DNA from: Thunnus maccoyii
Lineage: Eukaryota; Chordata; Actinopteri; Scombriformes; Scombridae
Reading direction: 5' to 3'
Assembly (NCBI RefSeq): GCF_910596095.1
Contig: NC_056534.1
Coordinates: forward strand, 11,300,490-11,364,489
Length of the DNA stretch: 64,000 bases
Position 1 is the stretch's first letter. Each line of letters begins with the position of its first letter. A model generated the notes under the pieces. That model searched no databases. It saw nothing but the letters and a program-made list of their open reading frames with translations, and was not told the DNA's origin. Shown one piece after another: positions 51,601-58,152 of the stretch. The translations under genes were made by a program, and so were the position numbers.

Positions 51601-53152
51601 CCCTTTTCTAACCCCCCTGTCTCACCCTCATCTCCCTCACCCGCTCCCCTCCCCTCACCTCCTCCCCTCCTCCTCCCCCTTTCTCTTTGTCGTTGTGCAG
51701 TGGACTGAGCACTCAGAGCTGATCTGTTCTGGCATTTGAAGAGAAGCATTTTTCTTTTCCATGGCACTGCTGGAATGTTCAGAGACAAACATACACACTC
51801 ATGAAGAAGAGGAGGAGGACAGGAAGAGAAGGAGAGGAAGAGGAGGAGGAGGAGGAGGAGGAGGAGAGGAGAGGAGAGAGGAAGGGACGAAGAGGAAAAG
51901 GAAAAGGAGAGGGCAGGAGGAGAGAGGAAGAGAAGAGGAGAGGATGAGAGGAGAAAGGGAAAGGGGGAGAGTAAGAGAGGGGAGAATAGGAGAGGAAGAG
52001 GGGAGGAGAAGAGAAAGGGAAAGGGAGAGAGGAAGAGGAGGAGAGGAGGGAAGAATAGGGGATGAGAGGAGAGGAAGAAGAAGAAAAAGGGAAAGTGGGA
52101 GAGAGAGAGAGGAAATGGGGAAGGAGAGGAGAGGAGGAAGGGAGGGGAGAATAGGAGAGGAGAGGAAGAGGAGATGAACAGGAAGAAGAATAAGGGAAAG
52201 AGGGAGAAGAAGAGAGGAAGCAGGGGAAGGAGAGGAGGAGAGAGGAAGGGGGAAATAGGGGAGGAATAGGAAGAGGAGAGGAGGAAGAGGAGAGAGGAAG
52301 GGAATGGAGAATAGGGGAGGAGAGGAAGAGGAAGATGAATGAGGGAGAGGGGGAGAGGAAGAGAGGAAACAGGGAAAGAGAGGAGAGGAGGAGGGGAGGG
52401 GAGAATAGGAAAGGAGAGGACAGGAAGAGGAAAGAGAAGGGAAGAAGGAGGAGGTGAGGAGATGAGAGGAGGAGATATGAAAGAGGGAAGAGGAGAAAGG
52501 AGGGGAGGAAGAGAGGAGGGAGAGGAGATAGGAAGGAAGGGAGGAGAGAAAATGAGAGGAGAGGAAAGAGTAGGAAGAAAAAAGGAGGAAACACAAGAGG
52601 AGGAGGAGGAAGAGGAGAAAGTGATGTGAGAGGAAACAGGAGGAGGAAGAAGAAGAAGGAGGAGAAAATAGGAGAGAAGAGGAGGAAGAGGAGAGAGGAA
52701 TGGAGAGTAGAATAGGAAAGAGAAGAGAAGAAACGGGGAGGTGAGGAGATGAGAGGAGGAGATATGAAAGAGGGAAGAGGAGAGAGGAGGAAGAGGAGAT
52801 GCGACAAACTGAGAGCAGGAGAATGGAGAGGAGCTCCGGTGATGAAATGGAAGAGGAGGAGAGCAGTTTCAAGGCTGTAATTGAAATCTAATTATCACCT
52901 CAAGTCCCAGCTGACTCCACGTCAGGCACCCGCACACATGCACATGCACATTTCAGCGCCACATATGTGCGCGCATGCAAAAAATGTCTGCACGTGTGCA
53001 CTTACGATCATCACATTATTACCACCAACATCTGGCGTCTTCACGCACCAATAATCCCTCCTGTCCCGAGAGCAGTGTAGGACCTCCGTGTACTTCCACC
53101 TCTCTCACACGCGCCCGCACACGCACACACATTTTTTGAGCATTCATGCAAA

Positions 53153-53208
<56 letters not shown>

Positions 53209-53353
53209 AATGGTCAATTTATGTGTGGAAAACAGGGTGACACTCCTAATTTCTACTGTATGATGACTGTTCTCACACATGTGCAACGTCATCACTATCA
53301 CACTCAACGTCACAGTACAAATACGCTCATAAATACACACATGCATGCAGGAA

Positions 53354-53405
<52 letters not shown>

Positions 53406-53472
53406 GCACCATTTAGGATAAAAGGCATCACATCAGATTTAGCCTGCACTGCCCTGACCTGGTGATGACGGG

Positions 53473-53565
<93 letters not shown>

Positions 53566-53681
53566 ATGGATGGAGAGGGATACTGACTGGCTTTCCCCGG
53601 CCGAGGTCTCTGTAGAAGCCGCTGAGCTGTCAGCAAGTCCTCGGTCTTCACGGCCTGGAGCAGCTCCTGGTCTTTCCCCAT
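16777..53681 (-). CDS. caskin1: caskin1, CASK-interacting protein 1 (22 coding exons, complete)
   Basis: Presynaptic multidomain scaffold that binds the CaMK-like domain of CASK. I placed 22 coding exons with compatible phases; lengths sum to 4239 nt, giving 1412 residues plus stop (the human protein is about 1431). Domains: [13 protein letters not shown]-terminus; six ankyrin repeats (about 48-253); an SH3 domain (about 281-343, with ALKDY); the CASK-binding EDIWVLRK motif (464-471); tandem SAM domains (about 587-650 and 656-718); a proline/serine/arginine-rich tail; a charged helical stretch (about 1301-1364); and the conserved end [20 protein letters not shown]. The SH3-SAM1 linker is longer than I recall for mammals. 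Synteny with the snoRNA host favours caskin1 over caskin2. Intron 1 is about 8 kb and holds very large simple repeats. The donors of exon 1 (GTCAGT) and exon 6 (GTCTGA) are weak. Confidence 0.95.
18160..18213 (-). repeat. Perfect 21-bp hairpin in caskin1 intron 21
   Basis: The arm at 18160-18180 (ATCATTTATATCCAACAACAA plus-strand, 21 nt, ending CAACAACAA) is exactly inverted at 18193-18213 with a 12-nt loop. On the transcribed strand it begins about 30 nt after the exon 21 donor. Confidence 0.9.
18244..18835 (-). CDS. caskin1: caskin1 exon 21
   Basis: Residues 1188-1385. A Pro/Ser/Thr stretch is followed by [14 protein letters not shown], a long Glu/Arg-rich predicted helix (about 1301-1364) and [19 protein letters not shown]. 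The GA|GTGAGT donor joins exon 22 to make GAC. Confidence 0.92.
20007..20664 (-). CDS. caskin1: caskin1 exon 20
   Basis: Residues 969-1188. Arg-rich repeated RRR(K/R)P elements ([25 protein letters not shown]) alternate with Pro/Ser linkers and end in [14 protein letters not shown]. The donor is G|GTGAAA. Confidence 0.92.
20769..21565 (-). CDS. caskin1: caskin1 exon 19 (SAM2 end and proline-rich tail)
   Basis: Residues 703-968. It opens [15 protein letters not shown], then becomes Pro/Ser/Arg-rich with [10 protein letters not shown]-type SH3-binding motifs. A short segment with [12 protein letters not shown] and [19 protein letters not shown] is less repetitive. Confidence 0.93.
22419..22557 (-). 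CDS. caskin1: caskin1 exon 18 (SAM2)
   Basis: Residues 657-703, with [19 protein letters not shown] and [13 protein letters not shown]. The acceptor is TTTTTAG| and the donor G|GTAAGC. Confidence 0.95.
22686..22787 (-). CDS. caskin1: caskin1 exon 17 (SAM1 second half)
   Basis: Residues 623-656, with [16 protein letters not shown] and DWLPDHKP. The donor is GTAAGG. Confidence 0.94.
22988..23046. repeat. (CA)n(TA)n microsatellite
   Basis: A CA run followed directly by a TA run, in intron 16 of caskin1. Confidence 0.95.
23342..23449 (-). CDS. caskin1: caskin1 exon 16 (SAM1 first half)
   Basis: Residues 587-622, with [19 protein letters not shown] and [12 protein letters not shown]. The acceptor AG is part of a TTCTAGAA motif that begins the adjoining repeat array. 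Confidence 0.93.
23446..24030. repeat. TTCTAGAA minisatellite array
   Basis: About 19 exact TTCTAGAA cores spaced roughly 25-35 bp apart, with linkers like CAGGAGAGAAGACAG. The first core straddles the exon 16 acceptor. Three further cores lie at about 24618-24700. The array sits in intron 15 of caskin1. Confidence 0.9.
25036..25103 (-). CDS. caskin1: caskin1 exon 15
   Basis: Residues 564-586, a Ser/Thr then Glu/Lys-rich linker with [13 protein letters not shown]. The acceptor CCCCAAG| is the one that keeps frame with both neighbours. Confidence 0.8.
25936..26265 (+). mobile_element. tRNA-derived fish SINE (plus orientation)
   Basis: The head GGCTGTGGCTCAGAGGTAGAG resembles a tRNA A box, followed by a GATTTGATTCC B-box-like motif. 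The body has AAGTGTCCTTAGGCAAGATA and GCACCTTGCATGGCAGCCTC, and the tail AAGCGCTTTGAGTG...GCTATATAAATGCAGTCCAT. A second copy lies inverted at 36981-37341. Confidence 0.85.
26925..27006 (-). CDS. caskin1: caskin1 exon 14
   Basis: Residues 537-564, with [27 protein letters not shown] is conserved in the family. The donor is A|GTAAGC. Confidence 0.9.
27511..27541. repeat. Short inverted repeat (13-bp stem, 5-nt loop)
   Basis: AACCATCTAATAC and its exact reverse complement flank ATTTA, in intron 13 of caskin1. Confidence 0.8.
28129..28313 (-). CDS. caskin1: caskin1 exon 13
   Basis: Residues 475-536: [17 protein letters not shown] followed by a Pro/Asn/Ala-rich linker ending EGVK. The donor is GTAAGA. 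Confidence 0.9.
28407..28505 (-). CDS. caskin1: caskin1 exon 12 (CASK-binding motif)
   Basis: Residues 442-475, containing EDIWVLRKP, the WVxR-type motif that docks on the CASK CaMK domain. The acceptor sits beside a (CA)n tract of about 25 units. Confidence 0.93.
28509..28560. repeat. (CA)n microsatellite at exon 12 acceptor
   Basis: About 25 CA units. On the transcribed strand this is (GT)n immediately upstream of the acceptor, in the place of the polypyrimidine tract. Confidence 0.95.
29070..29670. mobile_element. Foldback MITE in caskin1 intron 11
   Basis: The outer ends GGTTTTATTTGCAAAGGTTTTGAGATAT and its inverse (ATATCTCAAAACTTTCGCAAATAAAACC at 29639-29666) match with few changes. 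An inner hairpin at about 29461-29575 has a stem of about 37 bp around GAGAAAAGAAGATCCCG. No transposase. Confidence 0.7.
29859..30146 (-). CDS. caskin1: caskin1 exon 11 (proline-rich linker)
   Basis: Residues 346-442. Of three open frames, the phase-compatible one encodes [20 protein letters not shown], then [10 protein letters not shown] and an eight-proline run encoded by a (GGA/TCC)n tract. Borders and phase are good, but the residues are poorly conserved, so the exon could be variable or alternative. Confidence 0.75.
30180..30213. repeat. (AAC)n microsatellite
   Basis: AAC/ACA triplet run about 40 bp upstream of exon 11 on the transcribed strand. Confidence 0.9.
30412..33253. mobile_element. 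Large TIR-bounded non-autonomous element in caskin1 intron 10
   Basis: The left end GGGACCTTTATCACGAAGC and right end GCTTGTGATACAGGCCCC are near-inverse copies. No transposase ORF is visible in 2.8 kb. A second TIR element is nested inside (31439-32375). Confidence 0.55.
31439..32375. mobile_element. Nested non-autonomous DNA transposon
   Basis: The left terminus CTGTTAACACCTGGCATTAACAT mirrors the right terminus ATGTTTATACCAGGTGTAAACAG. Subterminal GATCCGATCACAAGTGG pairs with CTGATCACATGTGG. It contains a (CT)n run at about 32130-32161. It resembles fish hAT-type MITEs, but the superfamily is not proven. Confidence 0.7.
33548..33662 (-). CDS. caskin1: caskin1 exon 10 (SH3 second half)
   Basis: Residues 308-346, with [19 protein letters not shown] and [15 protein letters not shown]. 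Both flanks are CA/GT microsatellites. Confidence 0.94.
33680..34600. other. caskin1 intron 9
   Basis: A/T-rich intron with a CA tract next to exon 10. Possible worn inverted ends (GATTGGGTTGCACTAG near 33761; GTGGAGCAACCCATTTTAA near 34303) suggest a decayed MITE. Nothing else seen. Confidence 0.4.
34603..34697 (-). CDS. caskin1: caskin1 exon 9 (SH3 first half)
   Basis: Residues 276-307. [19 protein letters not shown] is the RT-loop half of the SH3 domain. The donor is GTACTT. Confidence 0.94.
34760..35310. repeat. Dispersed repeat, copy A
   Basis: Shares blocks in the same order with 41390-42180: AGTTGCTTATTTAAACAT, CAACATTA, TGAGGGAAATATCTG, TGAGCAGGTAGTGTACAGT, GCTGAAAACAGCTG and CAGTAAAGTTG. 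Confidence 0.7.
35537..35645 (-). CDS. caskin1: caskin1 exon 8 (ankyrin 6 end)
   Basis: Residues 240-276, with [20 protein letters not shown]. The donor is G|GTGAGA. Confidence 0.94.
36375..36483 (-). CDS. caskin1: caskin1 exon 7 (ankyrin 5-6)
   Basis: Residues 203-239, with [12 protein letters not shown] and [20 protein letters not shown]. The donor is GTAAGT. Confidence 0.94.
36813..36934 (-). CDS. caskin1: caskin1 exon 6 (ankyrin 5)
   Basis: Residues 163-203, with [17 protein letters not shown] and [16 protein letters not shown]. The donor is the weak GTCTGA, but phase and protein continuity with exon 7 are exact. Confidence 0.93.
36981..37341 (-). mobile_element. tRNA-derived fish SINE (minus orientation)
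   Basis: Inverted relative of the SINE at 25936-26265: it starts AAATGGACTGCATTTATATAG and carries GAGGCTGCCATGCAAGGTGC. It ends with the tRNA-like head whose complement is TGGCTCAGGAGGTAGAGCAG. Confidence 0.85.
38754..38849 (-). CDS. caskin1: caskin1 exon 5 (ankyrin 3-4)
   Basis: Thirty-two whole codons, residues 131-162 ([11 protein letters not shown] to FGRVG). The acceptor is TTACAG| and the donor GTGAGT. Confidence 0.94.
38992..39137 (-). CDS. caskin1: caskin1 exon 4 (ankyrin 2-3)
   Basis: Residues 82-130, with [20 protein letters not shown] and [13 protein letters not shown]. The donor is GGG|GTAACT. Confidence 0.94.
39255..39715. repeat. Dispersed 'AAGTATTCAGA...AAAGTACAAGTAC' repeat, copy A
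   Basis: Contains GTTGGAAGAAGTATTCAGA, GTGGAATATTTCCCTCTTAAATG and AAGTACAAGTACGTCAAA. The copy at 55155-56000 has the same block order. Confidence 0.7.
39720..41390. other. caskin1 intron 3, unclassified part
   Basis: No exon is supported. The part from 39950 to 41100 is richer in G/C than its surroundings and has worn open frames, suggesting an old unidentified mobile element. Confidence 0.35.
41390..42180. repeat. Dispersed repeat, copy B
   Basis: Second copy of the repeat at 34760-35310, with an extra middle block of about 350 bp. It lies in intron 3 of caskin1. Confidence 0.7.
42370..42600 (+). pseudogene. LINE ORF 3'-terminal relic
   Basis: A frame reading [19 protein letters not shown] and [15 protein letters not shown], then EIWTALLPL, resembles the C-terminal WRDYISxLAWxxLG and VWxxLLxLLP segments of fish LINE reverse-transcriptase ORFs. 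It is truncated on both sides. Confidence 0.5.
42881..42978 (-). CDS. caskin1: caskin1 exon 3 (ankyrin 1)
   Basis: Residues 49-82, with the ankyrin core [20 protein letters not shown]. The acceptor is TGAAG| and the donor G|GTAAAA. Confidence 0.93.
45495..45546 (-). CDS. caskin1: caskin1 exon 2
   Basis: This 52-nt exon covers residues 32-49 ([18 protein letters not shown]). The acceptor is ATTTCAG| and the donor GG|GTAAGA. Confidence 0.92.
45985..46330. repeat. Common fish dispersed repeat
   Basis: Blocks such as TTAGCCTAGCTTAGCATAAAGA, CTAGCCTGGCTCTCTACAAA, TCTAAAGCTCACAAATTTAA and CAAATTGTGGTTTTAGGG are, as far as I recall, typical of a very abundant percomorph repeat. Confidence 0.55.
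47467..47494. repeat. Poly(T) run
   Basis: Uninterrupted T run of about 26-28 bases in caskin1 intron 1. Confidence 0.95.
48569..48608. repeat. Perfect 14-bp hairpin
   Basis: GTTTCCATCACCTC and its exact reverse complement are separated by 12 nt. Confidence 0.85.
49074..49718. mobile_element. Non-autonomous DNA transposon with TTTAAAGGRGACATAT ends
   Basis: The left end TTAAAGGAGACATATTAATGC is mirrored by GCATGATATGTCCCCTTTAA at the right. It is about 645 bp, with no transposase. Both outer ends read TTAA, which would fit a piggyBac-like target duplication but may also be part of the inverted repeat. Confidence 0.75.
51565..51695. repeat. Polypyrimidine tract
   Basis: The plus strand is almost only C and T, with CTCCCC and CCTCCTC units. 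Confidence 0.9.
51800..52860. repeat. ~1-kb polypurine (GA/GGA) tract
   Basis: The plus strand is almost purely A and G for about 1 kb: irregular GAGGA, GGAAGAG and GAGAGGAA units with rare T or C. It lies in intron 1 of caskin1, on the non-template strand's complement. Confidence 0.95.
53157..53206. repeat. (CA)n microsatellite
   Basis: About 24 CA units in intron 1, near exon 1. Confidence 0.95.
53359..53402. repeat. (CA)n microsatellite
   Basis: About 22 CA units. Confidence 0.95.
53470..53563. repeat. (GT)n microsatellite, 25 nt from exon 1 donor
   Basis: About 45 GT units on the plus strand, so (CA)n in the transcript, starting about 25 nt after the exon 1 donor. Confidence 0.95.
53588..53681 (-). 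CDS. caskin1: caskin1 exon 1 (coding part)
   Basis: The ATG is at 53681-53679. The exon encodes residues 1-31 ([12 protein letters not shown] to RPRPGKA) and ends with one base, A, before the unusual donor GTCAGT. A long GT/CA microsatellite begins about 25 nt into the intron. Confidence 0.92.
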
Positions 53682-54196
53682 GTCCCCTCCGTCCCGCCTC
53701 GGTCCCGCTCGGTCCCTCTGAGCGCCCCTCTCTCCTCCGTTAATCCGCTGCTACATCCTGTCGCCGCTCCGGGCCTCCCGCTGGAGCTGAGGCGCGGAGG
53801 GATGGATGCTGCCGGGACTGGGATGCTCCGATTCGGCCAGGAGTCCAGCTCAAGTCCTTCTCTGCGTCCACACCGCGCGCTGCTGCAGACCCACACCGAC
53901 CACCACCGACTGACCGGACCTCGCTCGCGCTCTGTCCGGATGCTCCCCCGGCCGCGCAGGATCACTCGCGACAGATTCCACAGATTCTATCCGCGTGACG
54001 ATTTCACCGGGTTTGCGTGCGTGCCGTGCGTGAAAACGGTGGAGCTCGAGCGCCCTCCTCTATGCTGGGTCAAATCCGCACCGCTGAAATCTCACGAGCC
54101 CTCAATCCGCAGCATGAAACGCGCGAGCCGCTGATGTTAATGTGTGACCGCTGTCGCCGCTGCCGCGGTGGTGGACAAGCTCGCGCCAGTGCCAGT

Positions 54197-54200
<4 letters not shown>
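53682..54200 (-). promoter_or_regulatory. caskin1: caskin1 5'UTR and CpG-rich promoter region
   Basis: The 500 bp upstream of the ATG is G/C-rich with many CpGs, unlike the A/T-rich surroundings, consistent with a CpG-island promoter. No clear TATA box was found. The transcription start is not resolved. Confidence 0.55.

Positions 54201-54245
<45 letters not shown>
54198..54245. repeat. (CA)n microsatellite upstream of caskin1
   Basis: About 22 CA units, then degenerate CA/CG repeats. Confidence 0.95.
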
Positions 54246-54250
<5 letters not shown>

Positions 54251-54366
54251 ACAAACACAAACACGCACACACAATACACGTACACACTCACATATGGCAT
54301 TACATGGGCCTAAACACGAACTACTTGTGCGCGCGCCACTCCAGTTGTTGTAATCCCGGTCCGCGC

Positions 54367-54367
54367 A

Positions 54368-54411
<44 letters not shown>
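54367..54411. repeat. (GT)n microsatellite upstream of caskin1
   Basis: About 22 GT units. Confidence 0.95.
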
Positions 54412-54414
<3 letters not shown>

Positions 54415-54570
54415 GGTGCGAACTTGTGCCTGGGCGCGTGCGGTCGCACAAGTCAAGAGAGGTCGTTTGACATCGTATTAATAATGCACTCAGACGCGTG
54501 CATGGAGTGCAGTCAGCGCGCGGGACAGCGGGAGGCAGCGCGTGGACCCGTAGGACAATCAAAAGCAATG

Positions 54571-54634
<64 letters not shown>

Positions 54635-54635
54635 G
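54571..54635. repeat. (GATA)n microsatellite
   Basis: About 16 perfect AGAT/GATA units, then ATGG units. Confidence 0.97.
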
Positions 54636-54888
54636 GATGGATGTGTTATTCAAATTTTGCTTATTTTTATCTTCTATTTTATTCTATTCTTTTAAATTAC
54701 TATATGTGTTTTTTTATTATAGTGTGTCAACGTCTAGTTTTAATGCCTCTTTATGTCTCATGTAAAGCACTTACAAATAAACCTGTGTCGCCTTACTCGT
54801 TTTTTTTTTTTTAAATGTGTCACCGTGGTGATGGTTTTACATTAACATGTTTAAGGTTAATGAGACGGAGATAATTTGAGGGCAGGGA

Positions 54889-54891
<3 letters not shown>

Positions 54892-54939
<48 letters not shown>

Positions 54940-54944
54940 TGTCC
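54892..54944. repeat. (GT)n microsatellite
   Basis: About 20 GT units with one TATG interruption near the end. Confidence 0.95.
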
Positions 54945-55154
54945 CTGGTGCAGGGCTAATTTAGACTAAAGGGGCCACTGCCTGTCAGATTTAGGACAGG
55001 AAGTGGAACAGATGACAGAAGACTTGTACTGTTTTACAAAAAAAACCTGTTTTGCGCCATGTTTACATGCTTTTTCTGTGCATATGTGTGACACAGAGAC
55101 ATATGTCACTGGCACGTCACATGCCAAGTCAAGTTAGTCTGGCTTAAACTAAAT

Positions 55155-56000
55155 GGTGGTGGAAGAAGTATTCAGAGTACAGCAATGTAATAATACTCCA
55201 TTACAAGTAAAAGTCCTGCATAAAGTAAGTAACAGTACATAAGTATTAGCAGTAAAATGTAGTTGAAGTATTTCAGTAAAAGTAGTGGTTTGGTTCCTCT
55301 GACTGATATATTATTATATATGACATCATTAGATTATTAATACTAAAGCGTCAGTGTTAGAGCAGCATGTTACTGTTGTAGCTGCTGTAGGTGGAGCTAG
55401 TTTGAACTACTTCATATACAGTTAGATAGTTTAGTCCAGTGGTTCCCAAACTAGGGGTCGGGCCCCTCCAAAGGGTCACCAGATAAATTCAAGGAGTCAT
55501 GAGATGATTAATGGGAGAGGAAAGAAGAAAAAACAAAGTTCTGATACACAAAACTGTTTTCAGCTTTTGGACTTTTTCTCTAACTTTTGATTTTTGGTGA
55601 AATATTGGATCATTGAACATTTATTGAAATGAAACCATGTGAGAAGTTTAGAGGGAAGAATCACTATTTGGTGGAGCTGTTAACAACTCATAGACATCTG
55701 AAATGTGACCCCGACTACACACTGCTTTTTGTAAGATGTCACAAGCCAAAAAGGTTGGAAACCACTGGTTTCATCTTTAACAATGTGTTGTATTTTAAAA
55801 TTTTAAAAGCTTATTATAGCTAGTTATATTATCCATTGTTTCAAATCTTCATCTGAAAAGTAACTAAAGCTGTCAGATAAATGTAGTGAAGTAGAAAGTA
55901 CAGTATTTCCCTCTGAAATGTAGTGGAGTGGAAGTATAAAGTAGCATCACATGGAAATACTCAAGTAAAGTACAAGCACCTCAAAATTGTACTTAAAGGT
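55155..56000. repeat. Dispersed 'AAGTATTCAGA...' repeat, copy B, with nested insert
   Basis: Flanks match the repeat at 39255-39715. A block starting AGTGGTTCCCAAACTAGGGG and ending TTGGAAACCACTGG (about 55437-55770) looks like a second element inserted in it. Confidence 0.65.
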
Positions 56001-56759
56001 ATACTATGCAGTATTTGTTGGTTGGTGTCAAGCAGCAACCTCCAGCACTGAAAAATGAAGCCAACGCCAAAGTGTCAAAAACTGCAGTTCCTCGAATGGC
56101 CACTTGAGGCTGTTTACAAAAGTGAGTCATTCCCCATAGAAACCCATGTTAAAATGTCCAACTTTACAGCAGAAATAAACATGTTTACAGCCTGGTACAA
56201 AAAACAGATTTGGTCTCTATAGCTACTTTTCCCCTTCATGACAACTGTACGGTGGTGAATTTTTTTTATAACTCACTCGTTTAAATTTTATTAAGCTGTA
56301 AAGTTATGACCGGTAAGCTTTGAGAACAGTTAAATATTCTTTTAACTGCAACAATAATTTTAATGTGGATGAACTGCACACTGTACATTCATACTCCAAC
56401 AGTCTTGGTGGTTTACTGTTAAATCTAAAACCACATTCAAGTACAAAGTTGAATATCCGCAGAACTTAAACACACAAACCTCTTTTATGAATAACAGCCA
56501 CTTTGCAATCATTTTTATGTTTCTTGTGATTTTTATTAGGGAAGGACATTCCTGGAGGACACTGCTGTGCCGACTGCTTTCTCTTTCTCCAAAGGAAAGA
56601 AAAGCAGCCAGAACAACATCACTTGTTTCACAAGACATAATACTGCTTTCGCACTTGTGGACCCCACCCTCTTTATGGTTTTATTGTTTTTATATTGATA
56701 TTCCATGTTGTTAAACTTTTTTTCATTCACTTTCTTTTATTCAATTTTATTTTTCTCTC

Positions 56760-56832
56760 AATTGTTTGCATTGTACAGCACCTTGTAACTCTGGTTTTGA
56801 AAGGCGCTTTATAAATAAAGTTTACTTTACTA
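56760..56832 (+). mobile_element. LINE 3' tail fragment
   Basis: TTGTACAGCACCTTGTAACT, then GGCGCTTTATAAATAAAGTT, is a LINE-type 3' end with a short target-like repeat (TTTACTTTACTAAC). The upstream ORF remnant is unreadable. Confidence 0.55.
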
Positions 56833-57064
56833 ACTGAGTAACACCTTCTCAGATTTTGCAATGTTGCAAACTATTGAGTGTGCAGGTAATTCTTTGTTTT
56901 TGCACTTTGAGCCCTTTAATCCAGCACTGGACCATCTGGTTTGTTTGGATGAGTCACATTCTCCTGTGTTTAAACTAGACTTCTAAGAGAGCAACAAACA
57001 AAAGGGAATCTCCAGAACCTTCTTAGGCTCTCTGCTGGGTGAAAGGCTCCGTAGTTATTTTCAA

Positions 57065-57230
57065 ATAGAAAGTGAAAATACTCCCGCACACACAGAAATG
57101 GACTCTGCATAATAATACATCAATGTTTCGGTCCTCTGACCTTTCTAAAGACATTTCAAGACAATGTCTTGAGAAAGGTCAGAAGTCTGAAACGTTGTGT
57201 GGGAATATTTTCACTTTCCACTCAAGCTAG
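57065..57230. repeat. Imperfect foldback repeat
   Basis: AAAGTGAAAATACTCCCGCA on the left mirrors TGTGGGAATATTTTCACTTT on the right. Inside, TGTTTCGGTCCTCTGACCTTT mirrors AAAGGTCAGAAGTCTGAAACG. Confidence 0.75.
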
Positions 57231-57665
57231 ACTTCTATGCCTTGGCAAAAGAGTTGAGCATTAATAATATTTTATCTGTATTGTATGATTTACTTGTCCC
57301 CAGAGTAAAAACTAAACACGGAGGAGCAGCGTTCAGTTTTTATGCTCCACATATCTGGAACAAACTCCCAGAAAACTACAGGTCTTCTGAAACTCTCAGT
57401 TCTTTTAAATCACAGCTGAAGACTTTTCTGTTTGCACTGCCTTTTATTAAACCAAATTTTACTATTATTCTCTTGTTTTATCTGTCTTATTATTTTTTAA
57501 GCTTTTTATTTCCAAATTTAACACTTTTTATGTGTATTTAAATGTATTTTTTACTTGTGTTGCTTTTATATTCTGTCTTGATGTCTTTTATGCTCTATGT
57601 AAAGCACTTTGAATTGCCTTGTTGTTGAAATGTACAATACAAATAAACTTGCCTTGCCTTGCCTT
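57195..57665 (+). mobile_element. 5'-truncated LINE (L2-like), ORF end and 3' tail
   Basis: A frame with KHGGAAFSFYAPHIWNKLPE and SFKSQLKTFLF matches the C-terminus of fish L2-like LINE reverse-transcriptase ORFs (xGxRAFSxxAPxxWNxLPxxIRxxxS...FKxxLKTxLF). The 3' end carries TGTAAAGCACTTTGAATTGC and a (TTGCC)n tail. It is not autonomous. Confidence 0.75.
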
Positions 57666-58029
57666 TCAATTTATAGTCAGATTTGAATGAGAAATCTAAC
57701 ATTTTCAGTCAGTATTGAAGACAAAATAGAATTGATTGAAATGTGAACTAGAAGATATCATAGACTAACCCTTAAATGTTTCAAATAAAGGGGAATAAAA
57801 TGCAAAAAGGTGGACAATATTTACACTTAAAATAAAATAAAATAAAAGCTCAGCATTAGCAGTGACAGTCAGGGCCATATTTAGGCCAAACAAAATGGAT
57901 CCTACAGGAAAAATTCAAAAGCAGTGACACTACCAACTGTAAGCAGTTCACTGTGTTTGGAGGTGGTTTTTAAGGCAATTAGCTAATTAATACTTAAAAA
58001 CATATAATTTCCTCTAGGTGTGAAATGAA

Positions 58030-58152
58030 CTCCATCTTTCATTATAGTCCAGGATGGTCATGTCAAATGTGAGGGACATCTGGCACATTGAGGTTTCTTC
58101 CCATAGTCTCTGCATCTCTCTGGGCACCACGCCGGACACAGCTGTCACCAAT
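58030..58152 (-). pseudogene. Fragment of SGNH/GDSL-like ORF, probably mobile-element derived
   Basis: After an acceptor-like TTCACAG the minus strand reads VWIIGDSCVRRGAQRDAETM and then stops. GDS is the block-I motif of SGNH hydrolases, and similar ORFs occur in fish repeats, including Ngaro-type retrotransposons as I recall. Acceptor/donor-like sites at about 58152, 58402 and 59128 hint at a spliced transcript, but phases do not give a good protein. Confidence 0.4.

Noticed and set aside
51779-52872. Two very long minus-strand frames (342 and 357 codons) rich in Ser, Leu, Pro and Phe
   Set aside because: They are products of the polypurine tract, which has no stop codons in several frames. 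No conserved motif or splice context is present.
53438-53743. Plus-strand and His/Thr-rich frames over the CA/GT arrays near caskin1 exon 1
   Set aside because: Translations of microsatellites. The true exon 1 ends before the array.
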